The notes under the pieces: generated by a model
The model's database searches: none
Told to the model about the DNA's origin: nothing
The model's input: the letters and a program-made list of their open reading frames with translations, nothing else
Position numbers and translations under genes: made by a program
Assembly (NCBI GenBank): GCA_038213005.1
Contig: JBBQTU010000225.1
Coordinates: 1-6,749, forward strand
Reading direction: 5' to 3'
Length of the DNA: 6,749 bases
Origin: JBBQTU01 sp038213005
GTDB lineage: Bacteria; Planctomycetota; Phycisphaerae; Tepidisphaerales; Tepidisphaeraceae
Shown: piece after piece, positions 1 to 6,096 of the stretch
Layout of the letters: every line of letters begins with the position of its first letter
Numbering within the stretch: the stretch's first letter is position 1

Positions 1-261
1 CATCACTGCGTAATCGACCTTATCAGCATCAATGAACTCACAAACACTCCGGAACGATTTACACTCAACTATTTCTATCTCGTCAGAAAAATATTGACGA
101 GCTGCATCTTCGGAATAACCTGCGCACCTTGCCTCTCCGATCGCACGTAAGTCATCGAAGGCACGCGCGGCACGCGGCGTGAGGATGAGAGCGCATCGGC
201 GTGACGAGCAATAGTCGAGAGACCAGTCGGTAGGCCGCCGGCCGACGGGAGTCGGTGCCAC
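1..261 (-). CDS. Probable prephenate dehydratase, N-terminal fragment, cut by the left window edge
   Basis: Prephenate dehydratase converts prephenate to phenylpyruvate in phenylalanine synthesis. Reading the minus strand from about 141 down to 1 gives the family's N-terminal pattern: GYSEDAARQYF, then EIEIVECKSF, then a VDYAVM that should lead into the family's IEN motif beyond the edge. The order and spacing match the first lobe of the catalytic domain. The start is unresolved. The frame is open from 291, has no in-frame ATG, and its only legal start upstream of the homology is GTG at 259-261, which adds about 40 residues that resemble nothing I recognise. An ATG at 153-155 lies in another frame and would need a frameshift. 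The recognisable part is AT-rich (about 41% GC over 1-120) and uses ATA codons at 70-72 and 76-78, unlike its neighbours. A foreign or 5'-damaged gene is possible. The family call is likely; an intact gene is uncertain. Confidence 0.5.
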   Translation of the reverse strand, partial: MAPTPVGRRPTDWSLDYCSSRRCALILTPRAARAFDDLRAIGEARCAGYSEDAARQYFSDEIEIVECKSFRSVCEFIDADKVDYAVM

Positions 262-482
262 TTTCGCGGCCGAACCGAAGCAACTGCAGAGTCACTGCTA
301 GCGGGTTCCGGGTGTTTGTCTGCCGCAATTCGCCCCTGACCGAGGCCGCAAGAAAAACAGAACTCCTGGAAAGACGGCCACGCCCCGACGGATTTCTCCG
401 GCCCCGGCGTGTTGCGGATCGCTCCAAATGCTGTAGATTCAAGTATACCGGAGCCATGGATGGGCTTTAGAGGGACGGTTTC
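262..482. other. Gene-free leader upstream of the HEAT-repeat gene
   Basis: No convincing coding sequence is seen here. The open frames on both strands give Arg- and Pro-rich products with no recognisable domain. A weak promoter candidate for the HEAT gene is TTGCGG at 412-417 with TAGATT at 434-439, 16 bases apart; the -35 box matches the consensus poorly. TATACC at 444-449 is an alternative -10 but has no -35 partner. Confidence 0.4.
469..475 (+). promoter_or_regulatory. Shine-Dalgarno site that fixes a TTG start
   Basis: AGAGGGA lies 7 bases before TTG at 483-485. The in-frame ATG at 456-458 is followed by a TAG at 468-470, so it cannot start the gene. This leaves the TTG as the only start that keeps the signal peptide. 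Confidence 0.6.
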
Positions 483-2717
483 TTGACGAATCGCCGATGG
501 ACTACGATTCTGATCCTTTCGGCCGCGATCGCCGCGGCACGGCCCACCTGCGCCGCTCCGGCATCGCCTCCGCTGGTGCGGACCGATGAGGATACCCAAG
601 CGCTGGTGAGCCGTCTGAAGGATCCCGACGCCGCGGTGGCGCAGCGCGAGGAGGCCGCACGCCGGCTCCTGCAACGCCCAGGTGAACCGTCGCTTACTGC
701 GCTGCGGTCGGTCATGGAAGACCCGGCCAACCCGCGAGGCCAATTGGCGGTTGCCCGCGCCATCGCCATGCAGGCCAATCCCGACACGGCACTGGTGGCG
801 CCACTGGAAGGGATGATCGGCGCGGATCGCGCTATGACCGAAGCCGCCATCGACGCTTTGTCGAATTTCAAAGACACCCCCGGCGCACTGCACCTGCTGA
901 CCACCCTGGCCGGCGCTCGACAGCAGCGAGAAGCGATACGACTGCTAGCCATACGCGGCATCGCCAATGTGGCGCAGAAGCCGGCGGCCGAGTTCCTCAT
1001 ATCGCTGCTGGCCAGTGAAGACGAAAACCAGCGGATCCACAGCGCCGCGATCGATGCGCTGACGGACATGACCGGGCACACGGAATTCGGTCGCGACCCG
1101 CAGCAGTGGCTTCGATGGTGGTCGGCTAACGTCAAGCGATCTGAGAGCGAATGGAAAGCCGAGCTGCTGGCCAACCAGGCCTCACGATTCGCGCAGTTTC
1201 GCGGCCAGTATGAGGAGCTGGTGCGCGAGACCGAGTTGCTGCTGACCGAGCGATACCTCGCCGCTGCGGCCGACCAGGGGAAGACAAAAGAAGAGACAGA
1301 GGCGAAGGAAAAGAGCCAGGCAGATCTGCTTCTGCGATACCTCGGCTCGGCCAACGCCCAAGTGCGCCGCGTGGGCGCTAAGATCATCCACGATGAGGCG
1401 ATGGCCGCCCGGCGAGTTCCGCCCGGCGCTCGAGAATATCTGCGCAAAATGATCGCCGACAGCGACCGCGATGTGCGGATCGCGGCGGCGACAGCTCTGC
1501 GCGCCATCAACGATCCGCAGGCGCTTGATGCGCTGCTGAAGCAGCTCGCCCTGGAGCAGGATCCGGAAGTCCGCGCCGCCCTGGCGGCGCCGCTGGCCTC
1601 CATCGGTGACCTGCGGGCCGTTCCGGCCCTGCGCACGCTGCTGCACGATCCCTACACGACCACGGCGGCGGCCGCGGCCGCGGCGCTCAAGGAACTCGGC
1701 CCAATTATCCAGAAGGACGCTCCCCAGACGGCGCAGGAAGTCGCGATGGAACTCAAGGGCACCCTCGAGGACCTGGCGCCTGGGCCGGGCACACTGGCGC
1801 TGCGCGAAGCGATCGTCGACGCGATGGTCCCGCTTCGCGAGGCGACACTGATGCCCACGTTCTACCGCCTGCTCCGCGAGACCACTTCAGTGCGGGTGCG
1901 CTGGGCCGCCATGCGCGGCGTGGGCGAGATCGGCGATCCGAAGTCGGCCGATACCGTCGCCGGCTACCTTGAGGACCGTGAAAACGGAGTGCGGCTTGAG
2001 GCCCTGCGTGCACTGGGCAACCTCAAAGGCGAAAGCCCTTCGCGCGAGGCGCCGGCGGCCGATCACGCGGAAGAAATCTACAAGCGCATGGACCCGACGA
2101 AAGAGACCGACCCCAGCGTCCGCGAGGAGGCGTGGATCGTTCTCCAGCCGGCATTCTCGGGGATTGCCACAGAGCAGTTGCCCACATGGGCGGACCGGTT
2201 CGAAAAAGATCAGGCCCGCCAGATTGTCGTCCTTCGTGCGATGATCAACCGATACCAGAAGCTCCAAGACGCTGACCAACTGGCGTCGGCACAGCAGCGC
2301 CTGGGCGTTGCGCTGATGGAGACCAACCAGCCGGCCGACGCCGCCAAAGCGTTCAAGCCCGCCCTGGACTACTGGCAGGCCAAGAACCCTGAACACATGG
2401 TCACCGAGAACCTGATCGACCAATACCTCAAGTCGCTGCTTCGCGGCCGACAGTATGCCGAGGCCGTGAGCCTGTGCGGCGAACTGGTGAAGACCCGCAT
2501 CTCCTACCAGCAGACGGCCGGGGCCAGCTTCCGCTCGGAAATTGACCGCCTGCGCCAGCTCGGCCGCAATCCGGAAAGCCTGGCCCTGATTGAGCAGATC
2601 CGCAAGATGAGCCCCGCGCTGGCGCCGCTCTACCAGGAAGCGATTAACACCATCGAAGTCGAAATCCGCCGCTCGACCACGCAGCCCGCCGTCACCCAGC
2701 CCACCACCGGGGCGTAG
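483..2717 (+). CDS. Exported HEAT-repeat protein with TPR-like C-terminal region
   Basis: The product has 744 residues. A Sec-type signal peptide is visible: basic NRRW at 3-6, hydrophobic ILILSAAIAAA up to about 19, then a short polar segment with Ala near 24-27. A Cys at 23 lacks a proper lipobox. HEAT-type helix pairs occupy about 36-200 and end in a WLRWW segment (209-213), a pattern that often closes such blocks in planctomycete proteins. A charged helical stretch covers about 220-285 and may be coiled coil. A second HEAT block spans about 283-515 with DRDVRIAAATALRAI, DPEVRAALAAPLASIGD and VRWAAMRGVGEIGDP units; the seven-Ala run at 395-401 fits one of its helices. From about 590 to 725 the helices resemble TPRs (QRLGVALMETNQPADAAKAF). 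The tail is Thr/Pro-rich. No catalytic motif is seen, so a periplasmic or cell-surface scaffold is the inference. The TTG start is chosen from the upstream stop at 468-470 and the site at 469-475. Confidence 0.85.
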   Translation: MTNRRWTTILILSAAIAAARPTCAAPASPPLVRTDEDTQALVSRLKDPDAAVAQREEAARRLLQRPGEPSLTALRSVMEDPANPRGQLAVARAIAMQANPDTALVAPLEGMIGADRAMTEAAIDALSNFKDTPGALHLLTTLAGARQQREAIRLLAIRGIANVAQKPAAEFLISLLASEDENQRIHSAAIDALTDMTGHTEFGRDPQQWLRWWSANVKRSESEWKAELLANQASRFAQFRGQYEELVRETELLLTERYLAAAADQGKTKEETEAKEKSQADLLLRYLGSANAQVRRVGAKIIHDEAMAARRVPPGAREYLRKMIADSDRDVRIAAATALRAINDPQALDALLKQLALEQDPEVRAALAAPLASIGDLRAVPALRTLLHDPYTTTAAAAAAALKELGPIIQKDAPQTAQEVAMELKGTLEDLAPGPGTLALREAIVDAMVPLREATLMPTFYRLLRETTSVRVRWAAMRGVGEIGDPKSADTVAGYLEDRENGVRLEALRALGNLKGESPSREAPAADHAEEIYKRMDPTKETDPSVREEAWIVLQPAFSGIATEQLPTWADRFEKDQARQIVVLRAMINRYQKLQDADQLASAQQRLGVALMETNQPADAAKAFKPALDYWQAKNPEHMVTENLIDQYLKSLLRGRQYAEAVSLCGELVKTRISYQQTAGASFRSEIDRLRQLGRNPESLALIEQIRKMSPALAPLYQEAINTIEVEIRRSTTQPAVTQPTTGA

Positions 2718-2803
2718 TTTCGCCGGGCCGCATCAACCGCGCAGCGCCAAGATGGATTTGAACCGCCCTGGCATGGATCATCCAGATTCCAACAGGAATG
2801 TTT

Positions 2804-2886
2804 GCAGCCGACGTACTGGCCGTGATCTGCCGAGGAGGCGTGGGGCGGTCCTGTGCGGGCGGGGACGCCTCGCACTACTACCTCCG
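2804..2886. repeat. Direct repeat, copy 1
   Basis: The 83-bp core beginning GCAGCCGACGTACT matches positions 2999-3081 with no gaps and 6 differences by eye (77 of 83). Weaker similarity continues to the left from about 2772, including ATTCCA-CAGGAA. Its right half is the left arm of the palindrome at 2852-2924. Confidence 0.85.
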
Positions 2887-2924
2887 TGCCCGCCGCAGTA
2901 GTGCGAGGCGTCCTCGCCCGCACA
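2852..2924. repeat. Long palindrome with 28-bp arms
   Basis: The arm at 2852-2879 is the reverse complement of 2897-2924 with one mismatch, around a 17-base centre (2880-2896). The right arm holds a smaller hairpin, GCGAGG-CGT-CCTCGC (2903-2917), so the palindrome is nested. It sits between convergent genes, where a strong hairpin could stop transcription from either side, but no T-run follows it. It may instead be a REP- or MITE-like element. Confidence 0.85.
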
Positions 2925-2998
2925 CGAACACCTCAAGGCTCCCCCAGCCCGCGCCCCGGCCATGGCCGATACGGATTCCACCAGGAACGGCGTTGACA

Positions 2999-3081
2999 GC
3001 AGCCGACGTACTTGCCGTGATCTGCCGAGGAGGCGTGGGATGGTCCTGTGCGGGCGGGGACGCCGCGCAGTACTACTTCCG
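2999..3081. repeat. Direct repeat, copy 2
   Basis: This is the second copy of the 83-bp core, 195 bp downstream of copy 1. It lacks the distal palindrome arm: after 3081 the sequence diverges, so only the left half of the hairpin unit is present. It ends about 30 bp from the stop codon of the small membrane protein gene. Confidence 0.85.
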
Positions 3082-3111
3082 CGAACGCGCCTGTTTCGGG
3101 TCGAATCCGCA

Positions 3112-3390
3112 TCACGTTTGCTTGCGCCGCCTGGACCGCGGGCCCATCCCGTGCGTGCCAAGATCCAGGAGCACGGCGATGACAAAGATGACGAGGTAAA
3201 AGCCGCTCAGGCTGCCCTGCTGGTTGATCGCCAAGGCATATGCCAGCGTCGTCAGCGGCATGAATATGAAGCCCAGAACCGGCCAGAGGGTTGTCTGATA
3301 GGCGCGTCCAAGATACCCGCTGAACAGCCAGACGAGCACGATCACCACGCGGGGGAACGAATACGCAAGAATACCCAAGAGACAAGGCAT
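3112..3390 (-). CDS. Small uncharacterised membrane protein, three predicted helices
   Basis: The product is 92 residues if it starts at the ATG whose complement is 3388-3390. Hydrophobic helices are visible at about 15-28 (VVIVLVWLFSGYLG), 35-55 (LWPVLGFIFMPLTTLAYALAI) split by Pro37 and Pro45, and 61-77 (LSGFYLVIFVIAVLLDL). A strongly basic tail, RSRRRK, closes the protein and suggests a cytoplasmic C-terminus. An upstream start at 3508-3510 would add 40 polar, Ser/Arg-rich residues that do not look like the rest, so the internal Met is preferred. No good Shine-Dalgarno site precedes it. I believe similar short proteins occur in planctomycetes, but I do not know a function. Its stop lies next to repeat copy 2. 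Confidence 0.65.
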   Translation of the reverse strand: MPCLLGILAYSFPRVVIVLVWLFSGYLGRAYQTTLWPVLGFIFMPLTTLAYALAINQQGSLSGFYLVIFVIAVLLDLGTHGMGPRSRRRKQT

Positions 3391-3674
3391 AGCAGATGTT
3401 AGGCACCGCGACAAAATAAGTCGACCGATGTTGCTTGACCTTGAGGCCGTGCTCTTCGTTGCTCGCTCGTTACAGATCACTGATATGCTCCTCGCTCGCG
3501 CCTCGATCACGCCTTCAATGTCGGCGCAATCTCAGTTACCTTAGGTTGTCGCGATGCCTTAGGCAGCCTCTGCAGGGCCCGCAAGGAGGATTCTTCCTGC
3601 TTTGGGAATCTCTGCCGCCGTGACATCCACGCCTCTGGCGTTACACTCCCCACCTCGAAAGGAATCCCTGACCG
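3391..3674. other. Spacer between the divergent membrane-protein and uup genes
   Basis: No coding sequence is supported in these 284 bp. They contain the promoter candidate and ribosome binding site of uup near the right end, and two CCTTAGG boxes (3539-3545 and 3557-3563). An extended -10-like TGATATGCT at 3481-3489 has no -35 partner. Confidence 0.4.
3620..3647 (+). promoter_or_regulatory. Candidate sigma-70-type promoter of uup
   Basis: GTGACA (3620-3625, five of six consensus bases) is followed after 16 bases by TACACT (3642-3647, four of six). Transcription would start near 3654, just before the AAAGGA ribosome binding site at 3658-3663 and the ATG at 3675, giving a short leader of about 20 bases. 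Confidence 0.4.
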
Positions 3675-5495
3675 ATGGCGCTGCTTCTGAGTTGTGAAAA
3701 CCTCTCCCGATCCTTTGGCGCGCGAACGCTCTTTCGCGGCATCAGCCTGTCCATCTCCGAAGGCGAGAAGGTCGGCATGATCGGGCCCAATGGCTCGGGT
3801 AAGTCCACCCTCCTCAAGATCCTCGCCGGCCTGGACCACCCCGATGAGGGAGAACTGACCAGCAAACGCCAGCTCCGCCTGGCCTATGTCGCTCAGGAAG
3901 ATGTCTTCACACCCGGCACCACGGTGCAGCAGGTGCTGGTCGACACCCTCGCGGACAATCATCAGGATGATCACGACCGCCAGACGCAGGCCGCCATTCT
4001 GCTGGGCCGACTGGAATTCCCCGACCCGGACAAGCCCGTCAGCCAGCTCTCTGGCGGCTGGAAGAAGCGACTCTCCATCGCACGGGCGCTGATCACCGAT
4101 CCTGAGCTGCTGCTGCTGGACGAACCCACCAATCATCTGGATCTCGAGGGCATCCTCTGGCTAGAGAAACTGCTGGTCGATGCCCCCTTCTCATTCCTGA
4201 TGATCAGCCACGATCGCTACATCCTGGAAAACGCTGTCAGTCGGGTGACCGAACTCAGCGGCGCCTATCCCGACGGGTTCCTCAGCATCAGCGGCCCGTA
4301 CAGCGAATTCCTCCAGCGGCAGGCCGAGTTCATGGAAGGCCAGCAAAGCCAGCAGCAGGCGCTCGCCGGACGGGTGCGCCGCGAACTCGCCTGGTTCCAT
4401 CGCGGTGCCAAAGCCAGGACCACCAAAGCCAAGGGCCGCATCCAGGAGGCCAAGGGGATGATCCAAGACCTCGCTGAGGTGCAGCTCCGCAATAACCAGA
4501 GCGGCACCCTGCAGGTCGATTTCGCCGCCACCGGCCGACAGACACGCAAGCTTATTTCACTCCAGCAGGTCAACAAGAGCCTCGGCGGCCGGTCGCTTTT
4601 CTCCGACCTCAATGTCGTCCTGGCGCCGGGGACCAAACTGGGAATCGTCGGCCCCAACGGCAGTGGCAAGACCACCCTCCTGCGCCTCCTGGCCCGCGAG
4701 ATGGAACCGGATACGGGCCTGATCCGCCGCGCCGATGCCCTGCGGATTGTGCTGTTCCACCAGGACCGCTCGACGCTGAACAAGGATGAAACGCTCCGCA
4801 AAGCCCTGGGCGCCATCGGCGACACGGTCATCTACCACGACCAGCCCCTGCATGTCACGAGCTGGGCCAAGAAGTTTCTGTTTCGAACCGAGCAGTTGGA
4901 CCAGCCGGTCTCGCTGCTCTCTGGCGGCGAGCAGTCCAGGGTGCTGATCGCGCGGATGATGCTGCTCTCGGCCGACGTGCTGGTGCTGGATGAGCCAACC
5001 AACGATCTGGATATCCCGTCGCTGGAAGTGCTGGAAGAGAGCATGGACGAGTTCCCCGGCGCCCTGGTGCTGGTGACGCACGACCGGTTCATGATCGGCC
5101 GACTTTGTAGCCAGATACTCGGCCTGGACGGCCGCGGCGGCTGGGGCATGTATGCCGACTTCGCCCAGTGGGAATCCGCGTGGCGTCGAGCCCGGCAGAA
5201 GCCCGCGAGCGCCCCGGAGACGGCCAGGCCGGAAGCAGTTCGCTCATCGCCGGGGACAAAGCCGCCAGGCGCAAAGAAGCTGAGCTGGAAGGAACAGCGG
5301 GAACTGGAGCAGATGGAAGGTAGCGTCCTGGCCGCCGAGGAGGAAGTGACGCGCCTGGAAAAGCAATCCGTCGACCCACAGATCATGGCCGACCACCGCA
5401 AGGGCCACGAACACTACGAGCAACTCTCCAAGGCACAGCAACTGGTCCACACCCTCTACGCCCGGTGGCAGGAACTCGAAGCCAGGAAGGGATGA
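3675..5495 (+). CDS. uup: ABC-F family ATPase, Uup type
   Basis: This is a soluble twin-ATPase ABC-F protein with no membrane segments, 606 residues long, slightly shorter than E. coli Uup. ABC-F proteins act on ribosomes; Uup is also linked to genome stability through a DNA-binding C-terminal domain. First ATPase domain: Walker A GPNGSGKST (37-45), signature LSGGW (125-129), Walker B LLLLDE (145-150), switch His179. The Trp in the first signature is typical of Uup. A charged, Gln- and Arg-rich linker (about 212-290) corresponds to the ABC-F inter-domain arm. Second domain: Walker A GPNGSGKTT (326-334), LSGGE (415-419), VLVLDE (435-440), His469. All key residues are present. After a Pro/Ala/Ser-rich hinge (about 506-533), helices at 535-606 form the Uup-type coiled coil. 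The ATG follows AAAGGA by 11 bases. The stop abuts the stop of clpS. Confidence 0.92.
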   Translation: MALLLSCENLSRSFGARTLFRGISLSISEGEKVGMIGPNGSGKSTLLKILAGLDHPDEGELTSKRQLRLAYVAQEDVFTPGTTVQQVLVDTLADNHQDDHDRQTQAAILLGRLEFPDPDKPVSQLSGGWKKRLSIARALITDPELLLLDEPTNHLDLEGILWLEKLLVDAPFSFLMISHDRYILENAVSRVTELSGAYPDGFLSISGPYSEFLQRQAEFMEGQQSQQQALAGRVRRELAWFHRGAKARTTKAKGRIQEAKGMIQDLAEVQLRNNQSGTLQVDFAATGRQTRKLISLQQVNKSLGGRSLFSDLNVVLAPGTKLGIVGPNGSGKTTLLRLLAREMEPDTGLIRRADALRIVLFHQDRSTLNKDETLRKALGAIGDTVIYHDQPLHVTSWAKKFLFRTEQLDQPVSLLSGGEQSRVLIARMMLLSADVLVLDEPTNDLDIPSLEVLEESMDEFPGALVLVTHDRFMIGRLCSQILGLDGRGGWGMYADFAQWESAWRRARQKPASAPETARPEAVRSSPGTKPPGAKKLSWKEQRELEQMEGSVLAAEEEVTRLEKQSVDPQIMADHRKGHEHYEQLSKAQQLVHTLYARWQELEARKG

Positions 5496-5834
5496 TCAGG
5501 CCTCGGCCGGCTCGATCGTCACGGTCAGGTCCTTGGACTGGAACTGCTCCTGATACAGCTCGGCCCGTTCGCGATGCGTTGTCAGCAGCAGCGACAGGCC
5601 GGACTTGTTGGCCTCTTCCATACGCTGTACCGCCTCGGGTTGCTTCAGGGGTGTCAGTTCCATGATGGTATGAACGACGTAGACGGTATCGTTCTTGTCG
5701 TCGTTGTGCAGCAGCACCTTCCACGGTGGCAGTGGCTTGGGCGGCTGCCGCTTGGGAACTGCACGTCGCTTAGGCTCCGCCGTTGCAGCGCCGCCTGCCG
5801 TGCCATCCGCATTCTGATCTTTTTCTATAGCCAT
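5496..5834 (-). CDS. clpS: ClpS-type adaptor of the Clp protease
   Basis: ClpS delivers N-degron proteins to the ClpA or ClpC unfoldase of the Clp protease in the cytoplasm. The 112-residue product has a disordered Pro/Lys-rich N-terminus (1-37) and then a ClpS fold: WKVLLHNDD (38-46), VYVVHTIMEL, the helix from about 64, and a C-terminal LTVTIEP strand (103-109). Asn44, Asp45 and Asp46 match the family's NDD motif, which helps bind the N-terminal residue. The family's substrate-contacting His (E. coli His66) aligns with Asn76, and the gatekeeper Met (E. coli Met40) with Thr50, so specificity may differ. The ATG at 5832-5834 (complement) is chosen because GAGG at 5841-5844 lies 6 bases before it. 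Longer starts at 5855 and 5879 lack such a site, and the predicted transcription start is near 5879. Its stop is immediately next to that of uup, which is convergent. Confidence 0.88.
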   Translation of the reverse strand: MAIEKDQNADGTAGGAATAEPKRRAVPKRQPPKPLPPWKVLLHNDDKNDTVYVVHTIMELTPLKQPEAVQRMEEANKSGLSLLLTTHRERAELYQEQFQSKDLTVTIEPAEA

Positions 5835-5840
5835 CACCAA

Positions 5841-5844
5841 CCTC
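5841..5844 (-). promoter_or_regulatory. Shine-Dalgarno site that decides the clpS start
   Basis: On the minus strand GAGG stands 6 bases before the ATG at 5834-5832. The two upstream in-frame ATGs have no comparable site. Confidence 0.6.
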
Positions 5845-5885
5845 GGAATTGCCATCCATTGCCAACAGCCTGCCATCAATTCCGT

Positions 5886-5914
5886 ATTGTACCGCCAAAC
5901 GACGATTATGTCCC
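5886..5914 (-). promoter_or_regulatory. Candidate sigma-70-type promoter of clpS
   Basis: On the minus strand, GGGACA (5914-5909, four of six consensus bases) and TACAAT (5891-5886, five of six) are 17 bases apart. The predicted start near 5879 gives a leader of about 45 bases and excludes the longest clpS reading, whose ATG would sit at the transcription start itself. Confidence 0.5.
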
Positions 5915-6096
5915 AGCGGAAAACAGCGCTATCATCCCCTATGAAAGGACGTGCTGTGTGAGAGCCGACTTGACAGGACGCTCGGCCAGCTTGACACTCT
6001 CTGACGCAGTGCCTGCCTGCTGCTGTCAGTCCTATGCGGATATATGTTTCTTCCGCCAGCGACGCCCCGACGGCAAAACGAAATGGGAGCTAGATT

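Larger units (their letters stand above)
2718..3111. other. Repeat-bearing non-coding spacer
   Basis: This 394-bp gap separates the stop of the HEAT gene from the stop of the small membrane protein gene, so it lies between convergent genes. It contains two direct copies of a GC-rich repeat and a large palindrome, listed separately. Open frames cross it on the minus strand and both read EVV-RGVPARTGP-HASSADHG-YVGC in the two copies. However, most base differences between the copies change amino acids and neither frame has a credible start, so I regard them as non-coding. Confidence 0.6.

Noticed and set aside
242..255. Short hairpin CCGAC-GGGA-GTCGG
   Set aside because: Only five base pairs and no T-run; expected by chance in GC-rich DNA.
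75..893. Open minus-strand frame of 272 codons overlapping the start of the HEAT gene
   Set aside because: The product is Arg/Gly/Pro-rich with no domain, runs antisense to the well-supported HEAT gene, and conflicts with the dehydratase frame at its 3' end.
467..1636. Open minus-strand frame of 389 codons
   Set aside because: It is a typical high-GC shadow: an Ser/Arg/Ala-rich product lying fully antisense to the HEAT-repeat gene.
1662..1687. Low-complexity GCG/GCC run
   Set aside because: It encodes a seven-Ala stretch that fits a HEAT helix, so it needs no separate explanation.
2933..3406. Minus-strand frame of 157 codons across repeat copy 2 and the membrane protein region
   Set aside because: It overlaps the membrane protein gene in another frame, gives an Arg-rich product without hydrophobic pattern, and runs through a duplicated non-coding repeat.
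3391..3510. Upstream extension of the small membrane protein to a start at 3510
   Set aside because: The extra 40 residues are polar and unlike the rest of the protein. The Met just before the hydrophobic part is a more natural start.
5835..5879. Longer clpS reading from the ATG at 5879
   Set aside because: There is no Shine-Dalgarno site, and the predicted transcription start falls at this ATG. The ATG at 5834 has GAGG at proper spacing.
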